Shown here: positions 11,381 to 22,384 of the stretch, in pieces | Numbering within the stretch: the first letter of the stretch is position 1 | Layout: every line of letters begins with the position of its first letter | NCBI GenBank assembly: GCA_963931925.1 | Contig: OZ007582.1 | Span: 24,524,224 to 24,588,223 of the forward strand | Length of the DNA: 64,000 nucleotides | DNA from: Onchidella celtica | Taxonomy: Eukaryota; Mollusca; Gastropoda; Systellommatophora; Onchidiidae | Direction: 5' to 3' | Translations under genes and position numbers: made by a program | Notes under the pieces: model-generated | The model's database searches: none | Seen by the model: only the letters and a program-made list of their open reading frames with translations | Told to the model about the DNA's origin: nothing

Positions 11381-12011
11381 TGGGGCGATTATCTGAAAAA
11401 GGTTGAGAACCACTGACTGGTATAACACTTCTCTTTACATTATGTAATGCGTGTATTCAAAACGTTCATGTCTGCATTTACGGAAATTGTGTGTCAGCGG
11501 TGCACTTTTGCTTTAACTGTAAACAGCCTCTCTGTTCACCATTTTGGTGTCGAACAAGTTTTTTTCTAATAGATCTATAATTTTATGGAGAAGAAAAAAA
11601 TATTTCTGTCACTATGAATATCAAAAAATTATTTCATATTAAAGCAAATTGAAAAAGGAGGTTATGCAAAATTTGACCATGATTGATCAATGCAAGCCGG
11701 TGTTATTAAAGACATTGTAAAACCGTATTTTGTTGAACGGACTATCTGGCGCCTCTATGATCAGGACTCATGGATATCTCTGTGTGTTTTATCTTTATGT
11801 CATTCGCCTATTTCTGTCTATCCAATAATTATTCTCTGTCTTCACAATGTCTTTGTGAGGAAACCGCCGGTATTCAGCATCAGTGCCTTCGTCAAACAAC
11901 ACAATAAAAATCAAAAACCAATTTATGTAACTTGACTGTCAACCTGACGCGCGACTCATGCGCACCCCCCCCCCCCCCTTGAAATATTGGATCGAGTATT
12001 CACTGTTGCAA

Positions 12012-12335
12012 TACCTAAACTGACGGCCAATAACGTACTGTCACACAGAGATTATAGTTACAAAGGTAACGTTCGATGGCGACTATTACTGGTCAGTACT
12101 ATGCTGTCCTTTCGAGTCTTTCAAAGCAACTGACAATCTCAGCAAACTTCATCAAGTTCAGATGGAAGTGCAAAGTGTCGAAACCGTCGACGGAATTAGT
12201 TTTCATGTCGAGATATTATTCTGTTGCAATTCTGACCTGCATGGTCAATCGCAGTCAACAATATTTGATATTTCCATCTCTCAACAAGATGTGAAAACCC
12301 CCAACAGTATTCTAGAAGCCTGCCATCATAACATG
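12012..12335 (+). CDS. Unassigned open frame, possible exon
   Basis: One plus frame stays open for about 320 bases with mixed, protein-like composition; it begins near PITYCHTEIIV and ends SILEACHHNM before a possible donor GTAATA. No domain is recognised. A shifted frame is also open, so chance cannot be excluded. It lies upstream of the likely promoter at 12540-12699, so it would belong to a different transcript from the exon at 12700. Confidence 0.2.
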
Positions 12336-12539
12336 GTAATATAAATGAGCTATTGGCAAATACTATGTCGACATTGGATCCCAACAGGCCCTGTTTTGTT
12401 TGTCCGGCGCAGAAAGCTGCAAACAACATGTATTTCTTTCCGTATTTTATATTGAATTTATGAGAATAATAACTGGCTGTCGCTTTACTTCAGTTAGCGC
12501 GGTGTAGCATTTTCAAATTGGAGTCAAAGGCAGGCGGCA

Positions 12540-12699
12540 CTAGCGTTATGACTGAGTGATTTAACGAGCCAATAGAGGGGCGCGGCTAAGCCAAGAAAGC
12601 TGTCAACAGCAGTTGGTCGGCGGGAATATCTCTGTACTTGAATACCAGGTTTAGGTACTTAGTCAACTTAGTGTGCAGGCTTCAAGTTGGTAAACAGCT
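12540..12699 (+). promoter_or_regulatory. Probable TATA-less promoter and 5' UTR
   Basis: The segment has a CCAAT box (GCCAATAGAGG, near 12569), a GC-rich GGGGCGCGGC and an E2F-like GGCGGGAA (near 12619), all within 160 bases of the ATG at 12700. This is typical of a constitutive or cell-cycle-linked promoter. No TATA box is seen. Confidence 0.4.
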
Positions 12700-12786
12700 A
12701 TGGATGACCCTGAATGGTTGCCGCCGGTGGAATACCAGGACCTTGAGAGTGATGATTCTGAAACCGGCATGAAAAGGGTAAAACCT
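12700..12786 (+). CDS. Likely first coding exon of an unknown gene
   Basis: An ATG opens a 29-codon frame beginning MDDPEWLPPVEYQ and rich in acidic residues (LESDDSE), then a basic MKRVKP end. It is followed directly by GTGAGT, a strong donor, in phase 0. The CCAAT and E2F-like sites upstream support a transcription start. I do not recognise the product; there is no signal peptide, so it is not an obvious start for the secreted DNase I-family gene downstream, whose first located exon is in a different phase. A long region of LINEs and a foldback element follows, and the second exon was not identified. Confidence 0.5.
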
Positions 12787-13500
12787 GTGAGTACTTTTTC
12801 TAGATTCTACGCCGTTTTTAGTAATGACTGATCTAATTAGCTAGCCTTGCTTGACGACTGAATCAGATACTGGTTTATTTATTTTACTGATTGTATTTGG
12901 AAATACATTGTCTGACTATGTAGAAAATGACAGTGAGCCTCTGTACGCCATTGGGGACTAAACGTTTCGTGTTATGACCGAAAGAAAAAAAAAAAAAAAG
13001 GAGGGGGGAGTATAAGGGATCGAATTGTGTTTCCGATATATATTACTTACTTCGTCTTTATTTATATGTCAATCACTTTACAAAATATTAATAAAAAATA
13101 TATATTATACGACGTCGGACATTAAATTTAATAATTAAGTACAATGGTGAGACGTTCATCAAGCCCAGAGATGAGGGGGGAAAGGGGGGGGGGGAGGCAC
13201 AATGAGTACAATGCCTGGCACTAGATGTAATAAAACAGGTTCAGAAAACTCATTACAATGGCATTGTCTACAGAACATAAATATAACATTGTGATGTAAA
13301 TTGTGTCATTGAAAAACCAGAATTCAACAGGTTTACAGATGAATGTGTAGCACGACTCGGCTAAGTTTTAATAGCGTATGATGTAATAAATATTGTGGAT
13401 CAGCTTGTATTTTCCTCTCAGGAAAAACTGATGATAGTCCTTCAAATGTTCGTCACTGAGTTGTTGTAATAATTTCAAATAGTTTACTTACACCTTTCAC
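12787..13500. other. Intronic or intergenic stretch, simple repeats only
   Basis: It contains poly-A and poly-G runs near 12986-13010 and 13180-13195. Nothing coding is recognised. Confidence 0.5.
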
Positions 13501-14580
13501 CTAGGCATTGTTCATCCACCTCAGCCTGTAGCCCTCCGATACTGATTCCCATTCTTTTCTCTGTGATGTTTTCCTCATCCATGATGTTCCTCCTCTCTGT
13601 TTTATGTCGTCTTGCCATCTTAATTGTTCCTGGTCGTCCTCTTGTTCTTCTTCCTGTCCTTGGATGCCATCCAGTGCAACGTTTTGTCCACCTATTTCCT
13701 GTATCCTTCCCATATGTTCAGCTCAATTCCATTTTTGATGTAGTATGAATTTTACTGTCCTTAAGGCCCGGCGCGCACTATCCCGTTTTGTCTGCTGCAC
13801 GGCGTGCAAAGCAGATTTTTGCTGCCTTGGCAAAGGGGTTTACTGTGCTGCACGCCACGCGAAAGATTGCTTGCGTTGTTAATTTTATCATAGTGCGCGC
13901 CGGGCCTCAGTGCTGTCTGTTTGCGTATTTCAACGTCGGGGATTTTATCCTGCAGTCTGATGCTGAGTATTTTTCTTTTCATTGCCCTCTGGGTGGTTCT
14001 TAATCTCTTCGTAAGTTGTTTTGTAATCGGCCATGTTTGGCAACCGTAGGTAATCACTGGAATTATGCGCTGGTTGAATACTTGCTTCATGAGGGACATT
14101 GGTAGCTTGTGTGATCCAGGAATATTTCCAAAGCAGCTCCATCCTGCTCTTTTTCTGATGTTTATTATAATGTGTTCCATATGTATTGTCTGGGCCAGGT
14201 ATTTATATTCCGTGACTTTTTCAATGGTTTTGTTTTCAATGATTACCTTTTCATCTGTCTCGTAGTTTGTCAAGTATTCAGTTTTGTCTTTGTGAATTTT
14301 CAGGCCAACCTTCTTGCTCTGTTTATTTATTATGTTCAGGTTGGTTTCCTTCTGCTTTACGTCCTCTGTGCAAAGTGCCACATCGTCTGCAAATCTCAGG
14401 TCTTTCAGATATTCCCCATCTATGTTTATGCCATTTCTAGGTTTGACGCTTTAAACATATTTTTTTCAGCTGCTACTATAAATACTCTTGGAGATATGGG
14501 GTCACCTTGACTCACTCCTCTTTCCATGGCAAAATTTTCTGACACATGGTTATCAATGTGGATTCTGGCAGAGGCTAAAA
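13501..14580 (-). pseudogene. RTE-clade LINE reverse transcriptase remnant
   Basis: Read on the minus strand from 14580, the pieces are GVSQGDPISPRVF, then RFADDVALC (the Tyr/Phe-Ala-Asp-Asp catalytic box), then LNIINKQSKKVGLKIH, TEYKYL and YGCQTW, and finally RWQDDIKQ near the C-terminus with a stop at 13503-13501. This order is that of RTE-type LINE reverse transcriptases. Frameshifts and stops break it, the 5' part is missing beyond about 14580, and a 144-bp MITE interrupts it at 13764-13907. It is inactive. Confidence 0.85.
13764..13907. mobile_element. MITE inside the RTE LINE, 17-bp perfect inverted ends
   Basis: AGGCCCGGCGCGCACTA at 13764-13780 and its exact complement at 13891-13907 bound a 144-bp element. 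It splits the RTE coding frame after RKQTAL, so it inserted after the LINE. The target duplication is unclear. The superfamily is not assigned. Confidence 0.85.
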
Positions 14581-16129
14581 TAGTTTACTAAATATAATAA
14601 TGTATCAGAAAATCTTGCCATATCGTTTGACAGTGTTTCATATAAGGGATCTTTGTTGCTGAAACCGGATATTATGCACAATGTGAACTTCTAAGGACAG
14701 AAATTGGGGACATACTTGTAATTAAAATATTCTTATGTTCACATCCTTTAGTAAGAAACTACTTAAATTTACTCTTGTTTGTAATAAAATACTGCCTAAA
14801 ATAAACATATAGATATCGAAATGACTACCCTGTGTATTATTCAGTTTTCCTCCGTTCCAAGACTGTTGCTTATAAATTTCAAATTCTCTGATTCTTCGAT
14901 AAATAATAGGATCTAACCGAACTTTTCAATGCAATGTTGAAGGTTCAATAGAAAACATGTATTTTTGCAAGATTCTCTGGCGCCCAGTTGTAAGTGGACT
15001 CATCCTCTAAGTTGTAAAATCCTCTCTCACAGTATCAGAACCGTTTTCAATGAAGAAGCCATCGCCACACTTTTCTAGTGTGCGTTAGTGGTTCCTAAGT
15101 AATAAAACTACCCTGCCTACGTCCCTTCCTCTGAGTGTGTGTGTGCGCGCGCTGTCACAGATCTTTAGGGAGGCAATGTCACCGCCACTCCTTTCATGTC
15201 CAGTCGAGTAAGACAGGTGGAAGACTGAAAAGAAAAATGTAATGGAGAAGGCAAAAAAACGTGTTGTTGTTGTTTTTTTTGGGGGGGGGTGGAAGGGCAG
15301 GGTCACTCATGCGGCGAAAGCAGGGGCAGTCACTGAAAATCTACAGCGTTGTCCTCAATATCGTCTTCTCCCGATTTGATTTCCTCAGAAGTAATGGTCT
15401 CCAAGGCAGTTGATAATAATAATTATTATGCTCTTGTCAAGGGACCTACTAGACATGGGGCGTGGCCTATTTTGTGATTAAATGACGATGGCAAAGATGT
15501 ATTGGAATTACTTATCGGCAATGAATGTGCTCTTGCATGGGCAATATGTATATTGCTTGGCAATATGCAGAGACTGGATTGAATGACACAACTGACTGGC
15601 CAGGAATCCGACTATGAGCAATTATTTCAGCGTCGTGAAAAAAATATTTTAGTTTTAGTCACAAACATTGTCATTCCTGGCCAGTCTGTCACCTGCATTT
15701 AAGCCATTTCAGTCGGTGGATGGAGCGATGAAAACAAGCTGGTGAGCTGTATCCTAGCCCGAGACAATGGCTGCCTGCCCTGAACCTGACCTGAATGACT
15801 GAGAAATTTTAGAAGGCTGGAAAATTGTGTGGATAAATTTGAAGTCACCGATTTTGTTATTGTTATGTCTTGTTTGGTAAGCATATTGATTTTGATTACA
15901 CCACGGTTGTCTTAATCCATTGCTTCGTTAGTTCAGTGGCAGACAAAACAACAACAAAAGAGATCATTGTGGCAATTCCACTTGAATGCTTTTGTCGTAT
16001 GGTTGTTGTTGTTGCTGGTGGTGAGTTTTCAGCTGTGAAAAGTATTAGATTTACGGCAAGTAAATCAAATAATAATTGTTTCACTATCCGCTGCTCAGGA
16101 TCCTCATTTTCTGACTCTATGCCATTGAG
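14581..16129. other. Stretch without recognisable genes
   Basis: It holds a TG/CG-rich run near 15138-15152, a G run near 15281-15290 and a 14-bp inverted pair (GACTGGCCAGGAAT near 15594, ATTCCTGGCCAGTC near 15673). I searched it by eye for the missing N-terminal DNase I exons and found none. Confidence 0.45.
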
Positions 16130-16134
16130 ATTGT

Positions 16135-17482
16135 GTTTCAAAATTGCGTCCGTCAGACCTCTTTTGAAAAAGGCTGGACTAAACGAAAATGAACTAAATA
16201 AAGCATTTTAGACCAGTGTCAAATCTATCATTTTTGTCTAAAATTCTCGAAAAATATTTTCTAAAAAGGCTTCTATGCCATGTATGTGTTAACGGTTTGA
16301 ATGAAGAATACCAGTCAGCCTACAAGGCCAATCATAATACAGAAACAGCTATACAGAAGGTAGTTTCGGACGTTGTGGATGGTATTGATGAAAAGAACAT
16401 TTGCCTTCTTACACTTCTAGATCTTTCTGCGGCATTCGACACAATAGACCATAACATTTTGGTTGAAAGGCTGGCGGTCACTTTTGGAATTCGGGGTGTT
16501 GCACTGCAATGGTTTGAGTCATATTTGCGAAATAGGCGTCAATTTGTTAATATTGGAAGTGAATGCTCAGATACTGTAAATCTCCTGTGTGGGGTGCCGG
16601 AGGGCTCCGTCCGCGGTCCGGTACTTTTTACATTATACAGCCTCTTGCTGAAGTATTGAAAAAGTATGATATGCACTATCGCATCTATGCTGATGATAGC
16701 CAAATTTACGAAATTATCTATCATAACACAGACAACAAACGCATGTCTGGCTGAGATAAAAATGTTGATGGGTAGTAACAAACTTAAATTGAACGAAGAC
16801 AAAACCGAGGTCATGCTATGCTGTAATCCACGAATTTTGAGAGAACCTAAAACTGTTCAAATTACCATAAATGGCCATCATATTCAGTCATCCTTGAAAT
16901 TGAAAAATTTAGGCATTTTTCTACGACCTCTCAAATTAACCATCTCTGCAAAAGTGTAAGATTTCAGCTTAAAACAATCAGTCGAATCAGAAATTTTCTA
17001 ACCAATGATATAACAAAGACAATGATAACAAGCCTCATTCTATCAAGACTGGATGGACTATTGCAATTCCATTCTTGCAGGCCTGACAGCTGATAAGATC
17101 AATGCCATTAAGGTAATCCAGAACACCGCAGCTAAAGTAATAGTCAAGCAGAGTAGGCGCGAACATATCACCCCTATATTAAAAGAGCTGCATTAGCTTC
17201 CAATAATGCAAAGAATTGAGTATAAAACTGCTGCCATATGTTACAAATTATATGTTACAAATATGTTACCCAGCTATTAAACAAATTGTCTACAGCTCTA
17301 CTGCCCACCAAGAGCCTTATGATCTTCTAATGATAAAACAATTTTGTGTGTTCCAGCTAAAGACTATAAATCATTTGGTGAACGTATGGAACAAACTTCC
17401 AAAAGTTGTTATCGAATAATCTAATTTGGAGATTTGTAAACGTAAACTAAAACATCATCTATTCTCACAGTGTTTCCAATAG
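16135..17482 (+). pseudogene. CR1-like (Jockey-group) LINE reverse transcriptase remnant
   Basis: In order on the plus strand: VRPLLKKAGL, SNLSFLSKILEK, EYQSAYKANHNTETA, LLDLSAAFDTIDH (motif A with its catalytic Asp), GVPEGSVRGPVLFTLY, then in a shifted frame YADDSQIYE (catalytic box), and the distal AAKVI..RREHITPIL and VNVWNKLP blocks ending in HHLFSQCF. This is the CR1-like LINE order. At least three frameshifts or stops make it inactive, and the endonuclease part is absent. Confidence 0.88.
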
Positions 17483-17524
17483 GTGGTAGAAAAGGAGAGG
17501 TTTCGTCATGAATGACTGAGTCTG

Positions 17525-17552
17525 GGAGAGAGTGAGAGAGAGAGAGAGAGAG
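17525..17552. repeat. (GA)n microsatellite
   Basis: A GAGAGA run at the boundary between the LINE region and foldback element A; the outermost part of A's left end seems to have been lost here. Confidence 0.9.
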
Positions 17553-20297
17553 TATATTCTGGGCTAGGCCAGTTTATACCCCGGGTATACTTTGGGCTAG
17601 GCCACACTACACCTACCCCGCTCCAGATTATACCACCTACTTTATTTTTAAAAACAAGTCAAGACCACAGTTTATTTCAGCCTGTCCTTTATCACTGTTA
17701 TCAGATGTCATATTAATACAAACATGAACACATTCTTGACACTCATAAATCATAATACAATTTAGAGGAAATAATAATAACAGTTTATTTCAGCCTTAGT
17801 TTAAATTGGTGTACATACATACAATCTTGACTCCTGTAAATCATGATACATTTTAGGGGAAACGAACATGCATTAAAATGCACTGATATACAAAAGGATT
17901 GAGTATCCATTCAAACTGATATGATTAGACTTCAGCATTAATTTCACTTGTGTGTGTTGATATTATTATCATTATTATTATTATTATTACTTTGCTAATT
18001 GGTTGGCCATGAGTAAAACATCCATTGCATTTTTGTTACAATGATGCAGAGAGAAAAGGCCGGAAAAGAACACACATAGAAAAAAAAATAAAAACATAAT
18101 AATAACCCAACTGACAGATGGTGCAATTCCATCATCCAGCAGACATAAAACAGGCATTAAATTTTTTTCGCCTGATGAACTCCACAAGTCAAGATCCACT
18201 TGAAACTTTACAGAATGCTAACCAGTGATATACAATAATAACAATAAGGACACGAAATCATCTTATTTACTCTTAAAAATATAGAGAAATATCCATATCA
18301 GAATCATCATCATCATCTTGGAAATTACAAAGATATGAGAGGGAGCGTAAAATGGCAGTGTAGGCCTACAAATCATTCTAGAATCTATAAGCAGCAATAT
18401 ATGTGTATCAACTATATATAAAAACGTCTTAAATCTTTTCAAATATTCAAGTAAAACTGGACAGAAAGCTTTAGTGAAATAGCCTTGACAATTGTGTAGG
18501 CCGACAGGGTAAGTCCACTGAGACAAAAGTAGTGCATTGTAAAAGGTAATTAGATCTATAGCATGTTGAGGCAAAATTGAATGGATCATGTTGCATTAAC
18601 AGTATTTCTTGTTAGTGAGTATTATTCTTTGATAGGTTATTTGTAGAAAGATATACATTTCATGTACCTTATGGTTTAAGACACTAGATTAGTTTGCAAA
18701 GCTTTTGAAAGATTGAACCTATGTGTTATAGTGAATAAGGGTATGTCACTCGCGAGTGAAATTTTAAAAAAAAAGACATTGTCCGTCTTTACCTTCCTAA
18801 GCTTGAGACGTCCCTTGCCAAGGTATTTAACAACTGTGTATTTGCACACAAAAAATCTTTAAAATGACTTCATTTTTATGAGTCCGTTAATTATTTCATC
18901 CATTGCGACTAAGTGTATGACAGTGCTAAACAAACAATACAGTGCAAATTAATACTCATGGGCAACCAACTACAAAAACAACTACAACATGACAACGAAC
19001 GTGAGTGAAACTAATCCAGTGCCTTAAACTATGAGCTACATGAAATGTGTAGCTTTCTACAAATGAGCTTTCAAAGAATTTACTAACAAGAAATGTTCAC
19101 ACAGCATGATCCATCGAATTTTTGCCATAACATACTGCAATTACTTTCTACAGTGCACTGTAACGCAGTTGTCTCAGTGGATTTAATCTGTCAGTTTACA
19201 CGACTATCAAAGCTACTTCACCAAAGCTTTCTGTCCAGTTCTACTTGAATAGTTGAAAAGATTTAACACATTTTTTTTTTACATGTAGTTAGTACACACA
19301 TATATTATTGCTGCTTATTATAGATTCTAGAATGATGTGTAGGTTATTTTTTATGTATTCCCTCTTATCTTTGTATTATTCCAAGATGATGATTCTGATA
19401 TTGATTATATTCTCTTTATTTTCAAGAGTAAATAAGGTGATTTGGTGTTCTTATTGTTATTATTGTATATTACTGGTTAGCTTTCTGTAACGTCTCAGGT
19501 GGATCTGGACAGGTTAAGTTCATTATGTGAAACAAGTTTTGTATGTATTTAGTTTTGTATGAAGTATTTAATGTCTGCTGGATGATGGAATTGCACCATC
19601 TGTCAGTTGGGTTATTAAAATGTTGTTTTTTTCTCTGTGTGTTCTTTCCCGGCCTTTTCTCTCTGCATCAGTGTGACTTTGTATGTAGATCTAATTGTTC
19701 TGACATATCAAGCACATTTCTGATTTACAAAAATTAAAATAAGATTCAGATGACTTTACACTTATGAGTCTTATAATTAGTTCATACCTTGCCACTAAGT
19801 ATATTGTCAGTGGTGCCAAACAAAAAAATACAATACATGTTTAACTCGTGGACAACTAATTATAAAAAAAAACAAAAAAACAATAATAATACCAACGGAC
19901 ACGAGTAAAATTAGTGTTAAAGTTTAATCATACCAATTTGAATGGATTTTCAATATCCTTTTGTATATCAATGCTTTTTTCTGCATGTTTATTTCCTTTT
20001 AAATATATCATAATTTAGAAGAGTCAAAAATGTATGCTTCAATATGATACATGATGACAGTGATAATGAACAATTTAAACTAAAGTTAAAATAAACTGCG
20101 GTCTTGACCTGTTTTTTTAAAAAGTAGGGGGTATAATCTGGACTGGCTGGGGGGGGGGGTGGATGGGTATAGTCTGGCCTAGCCCAAAGTATATCCCGGG
20201 GTATAAACTGGCCTAGCCCAGAATATACCCCGGGGGATATTCTGAGGCAGGCCAGTTTAAAGTCTGGCGGGGGATATAATCTGGCCTGCTACACCGA
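17552..20297. mobile_element. Foldback element A (2.7 kb near-palindrome)
   Basis: The two halves are inverted copies. 17640-17720 pairs with 20040-20130, both carrying GTCAAGACC..CAGTTTAT or its complement. 18040-18130 pairs with 19560-19680 (GAGAGAAAAGGCCGGAAAAG). 18640-18690 pairs with 19018-19065. The right end reads TCTGGCCTGCTACACCG; the left end lacks about the last 80 bases. Subterminal AGCCCAGAATATACCCCGGG blocks form imperfect palindromes. It has no coding capacity, and direct internal duplications (about 18850-19010 and 19745-19915) add complexity. It lies only about 290 bases before the first located DNase exon. Confidence 0.85.
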
Positions 20298-20583
20298 TCC
20301 TGACCCCACCCACCAACCCCCACCCCGCCCTGCGCGAGTGCTTGTTCGTTTCAGGACGTAGGCACACTGATCCGTGTCGATTTACCAAGTCTACAGACTT
20401 TCGGGTGAACACAAAAATCTCAATGCGTTGGGCCTGTGGGATGATGAACTTCACAGATGATGATGCAGTGAGCAGATTAATGTGAGATCATTAGTGATAT
20501 GTGGAAAATAATGGTTGTCACGAGTACAAGGTGCCGTGTTCCCATATATCTAAATCATGTTTATTGTTTCATCGATCTCACAG

Positions 20584-21622
20584 GACGCGACGTCTGTCGG
20601 TGGTAGATACCTACCAGTACAATGACGGAGAAGATAATGGTGCAGATGTATTTCAGCGTGAACCATTTGCCGTGAGATTTGCTTCCCCTGAAACTGGTAG
20701 GTAATAATTAATCATTTATATAATAATAGGCCTAAATATTATGTTCCACTGATATCATTCGTAATGGCAGTCGTTGAGCTGGCGCTTTTGGATTGATGCG
20801 AACCATAACTTTAACATATAATTTGTCAGATATTCTTGCCGTCATTAAATTTCGTATTTCGTCAGAATATCCAGTTACGGCAACAAATTAATGTATTTTA
20901 ACCAAAGTAAACATTAATTGTTGGACGGTATTGTAAATAAAACAAAACCAAAACTGTCACAAGTTTTCCATACTACCTAGTCCTTTTTTTTTTTTTTTTG
21001 CGCAGTTAAAGACAGAATAATCTGAAATGTCTTTGATAATCTTGTGTAATTATTCCAAGTTAGCGAAAGGGTGTGTGTATGGGGGAGGGGGGGGGTATTA
21101 CTAATGAGGTTACATTGATAGGCCGAAGTGGTGGGACTCGCTTTGATCTCAGGTAATGTCTCTCATGTCTATAATTAAGGATCGCATTGCATAACACACT
21201 ACGTTTCTCACTCAAGATGTGCAGCCAACGTTCAAGGATTTTTGTGTATGTGAGTGCGTATGTATGTGGGCGCAAGCTTTGTGTCACTGATGTTTGGTCG
21301 GGGTTTCAGAAAATCAGTTGTGTACCACTGTCTTCTTACTGTCTGCTGTTCCTATTTTCTCCATGTTTACCAGAGTAAATAACAGCATGTCTGGACTTCC
21401 ATTAGAATATAATTAGATATAGATATGATCCGTATTTTCATTCATAATCGGCCACAATTTTGATACAGAGCTTTGTGTGTTCTGTAGATTGTTGCAATGG
21501 AATTTGTCAGATTTGTCAAGATGATTTGTTGGTCAAGCCTGGGCTATACTGTGGTGTCACGGATAGGGTCTCTCTCTCCCCCCCCCCTCTCCCTCTCTCT
21601 CTCTCTCTCCCTCTCTCTCTCT

Positions 21623-21658
<36 letters not shown>

Positions 21659-22301
21659 AATGTATTGTAGTATAAAATAATGTGTTCTGCAGAAGTGCAA
21701 GATTTCGCCATTATTGCCATTCATACGGACCCTGAAGATGCGGTGAAAGAGATTGGGGCGCTCCACAAAGTCTATGAAGTTACAAAACGTCACTGGGATC
21801 TAGAGGTTCGGGTTACAGCATTCTGTAGAATTCAGCAGGAGTTGGAATGTTACATATACAAACAGGACTCATAAATACAGGGAGAGAATGATAGCGGTGT
21901 TTGCTCAGGCTAGAAGTATTATTACTATTTAGACACATCATCATCAATTTGATGAATCAATTTGAACCAAGCTTTCGATGTCTAGCATTAGCGACACGCG
22001 CCACTCATCCACCCAACCACTACGATCACCGCTACCAGAATAGTGTCAGGCTAAAATCTGAGATATTTTTTCATGTATGAAAAGTGTCGAGCCACATAAG
22101 ATGCAATTAAGAACGTTTACTATCATCATTATTAATCACAAAGTGTTTCGACACAGGGCAGTATTACCACTGATCGCCATACTTCAACGATCAGGAAGAA
22201 CGTACGCGTGCCAAACAAAGAGAAAGAGCCAGCGAGAGAGAGAGAGAGAGAGAGAGGAAGAGCAAACGAATAAGAGAGTGAATGGGAGAGAGAGAGCGGG
22301 A

Positions 22302-22384
<83 letters not shown>

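Larger units (their letters stand above)
9216..11417. mobile_element. hAT-like DNA element, non-autonomous, 2.2 kb
   Basis: The left end TACAATGGTTCTCAA and the right end TTGAGAACCACTGAC are inverted repeats of the CAGTGGTTCTCAA kind typical of hAT elements. Flanking 8-mers TAGTATAA (9208-9215) and TGGTATAA (11418-11425) match at 7 of 8 positions, as expected for a hAT duplication. Poly-C/poly-G runs follow the left end. No transposase is seen. The interior carries an old RTE fragment (9601-9775) and a nested inverted-repeat element (10554-11380). Confidence 0.6.
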
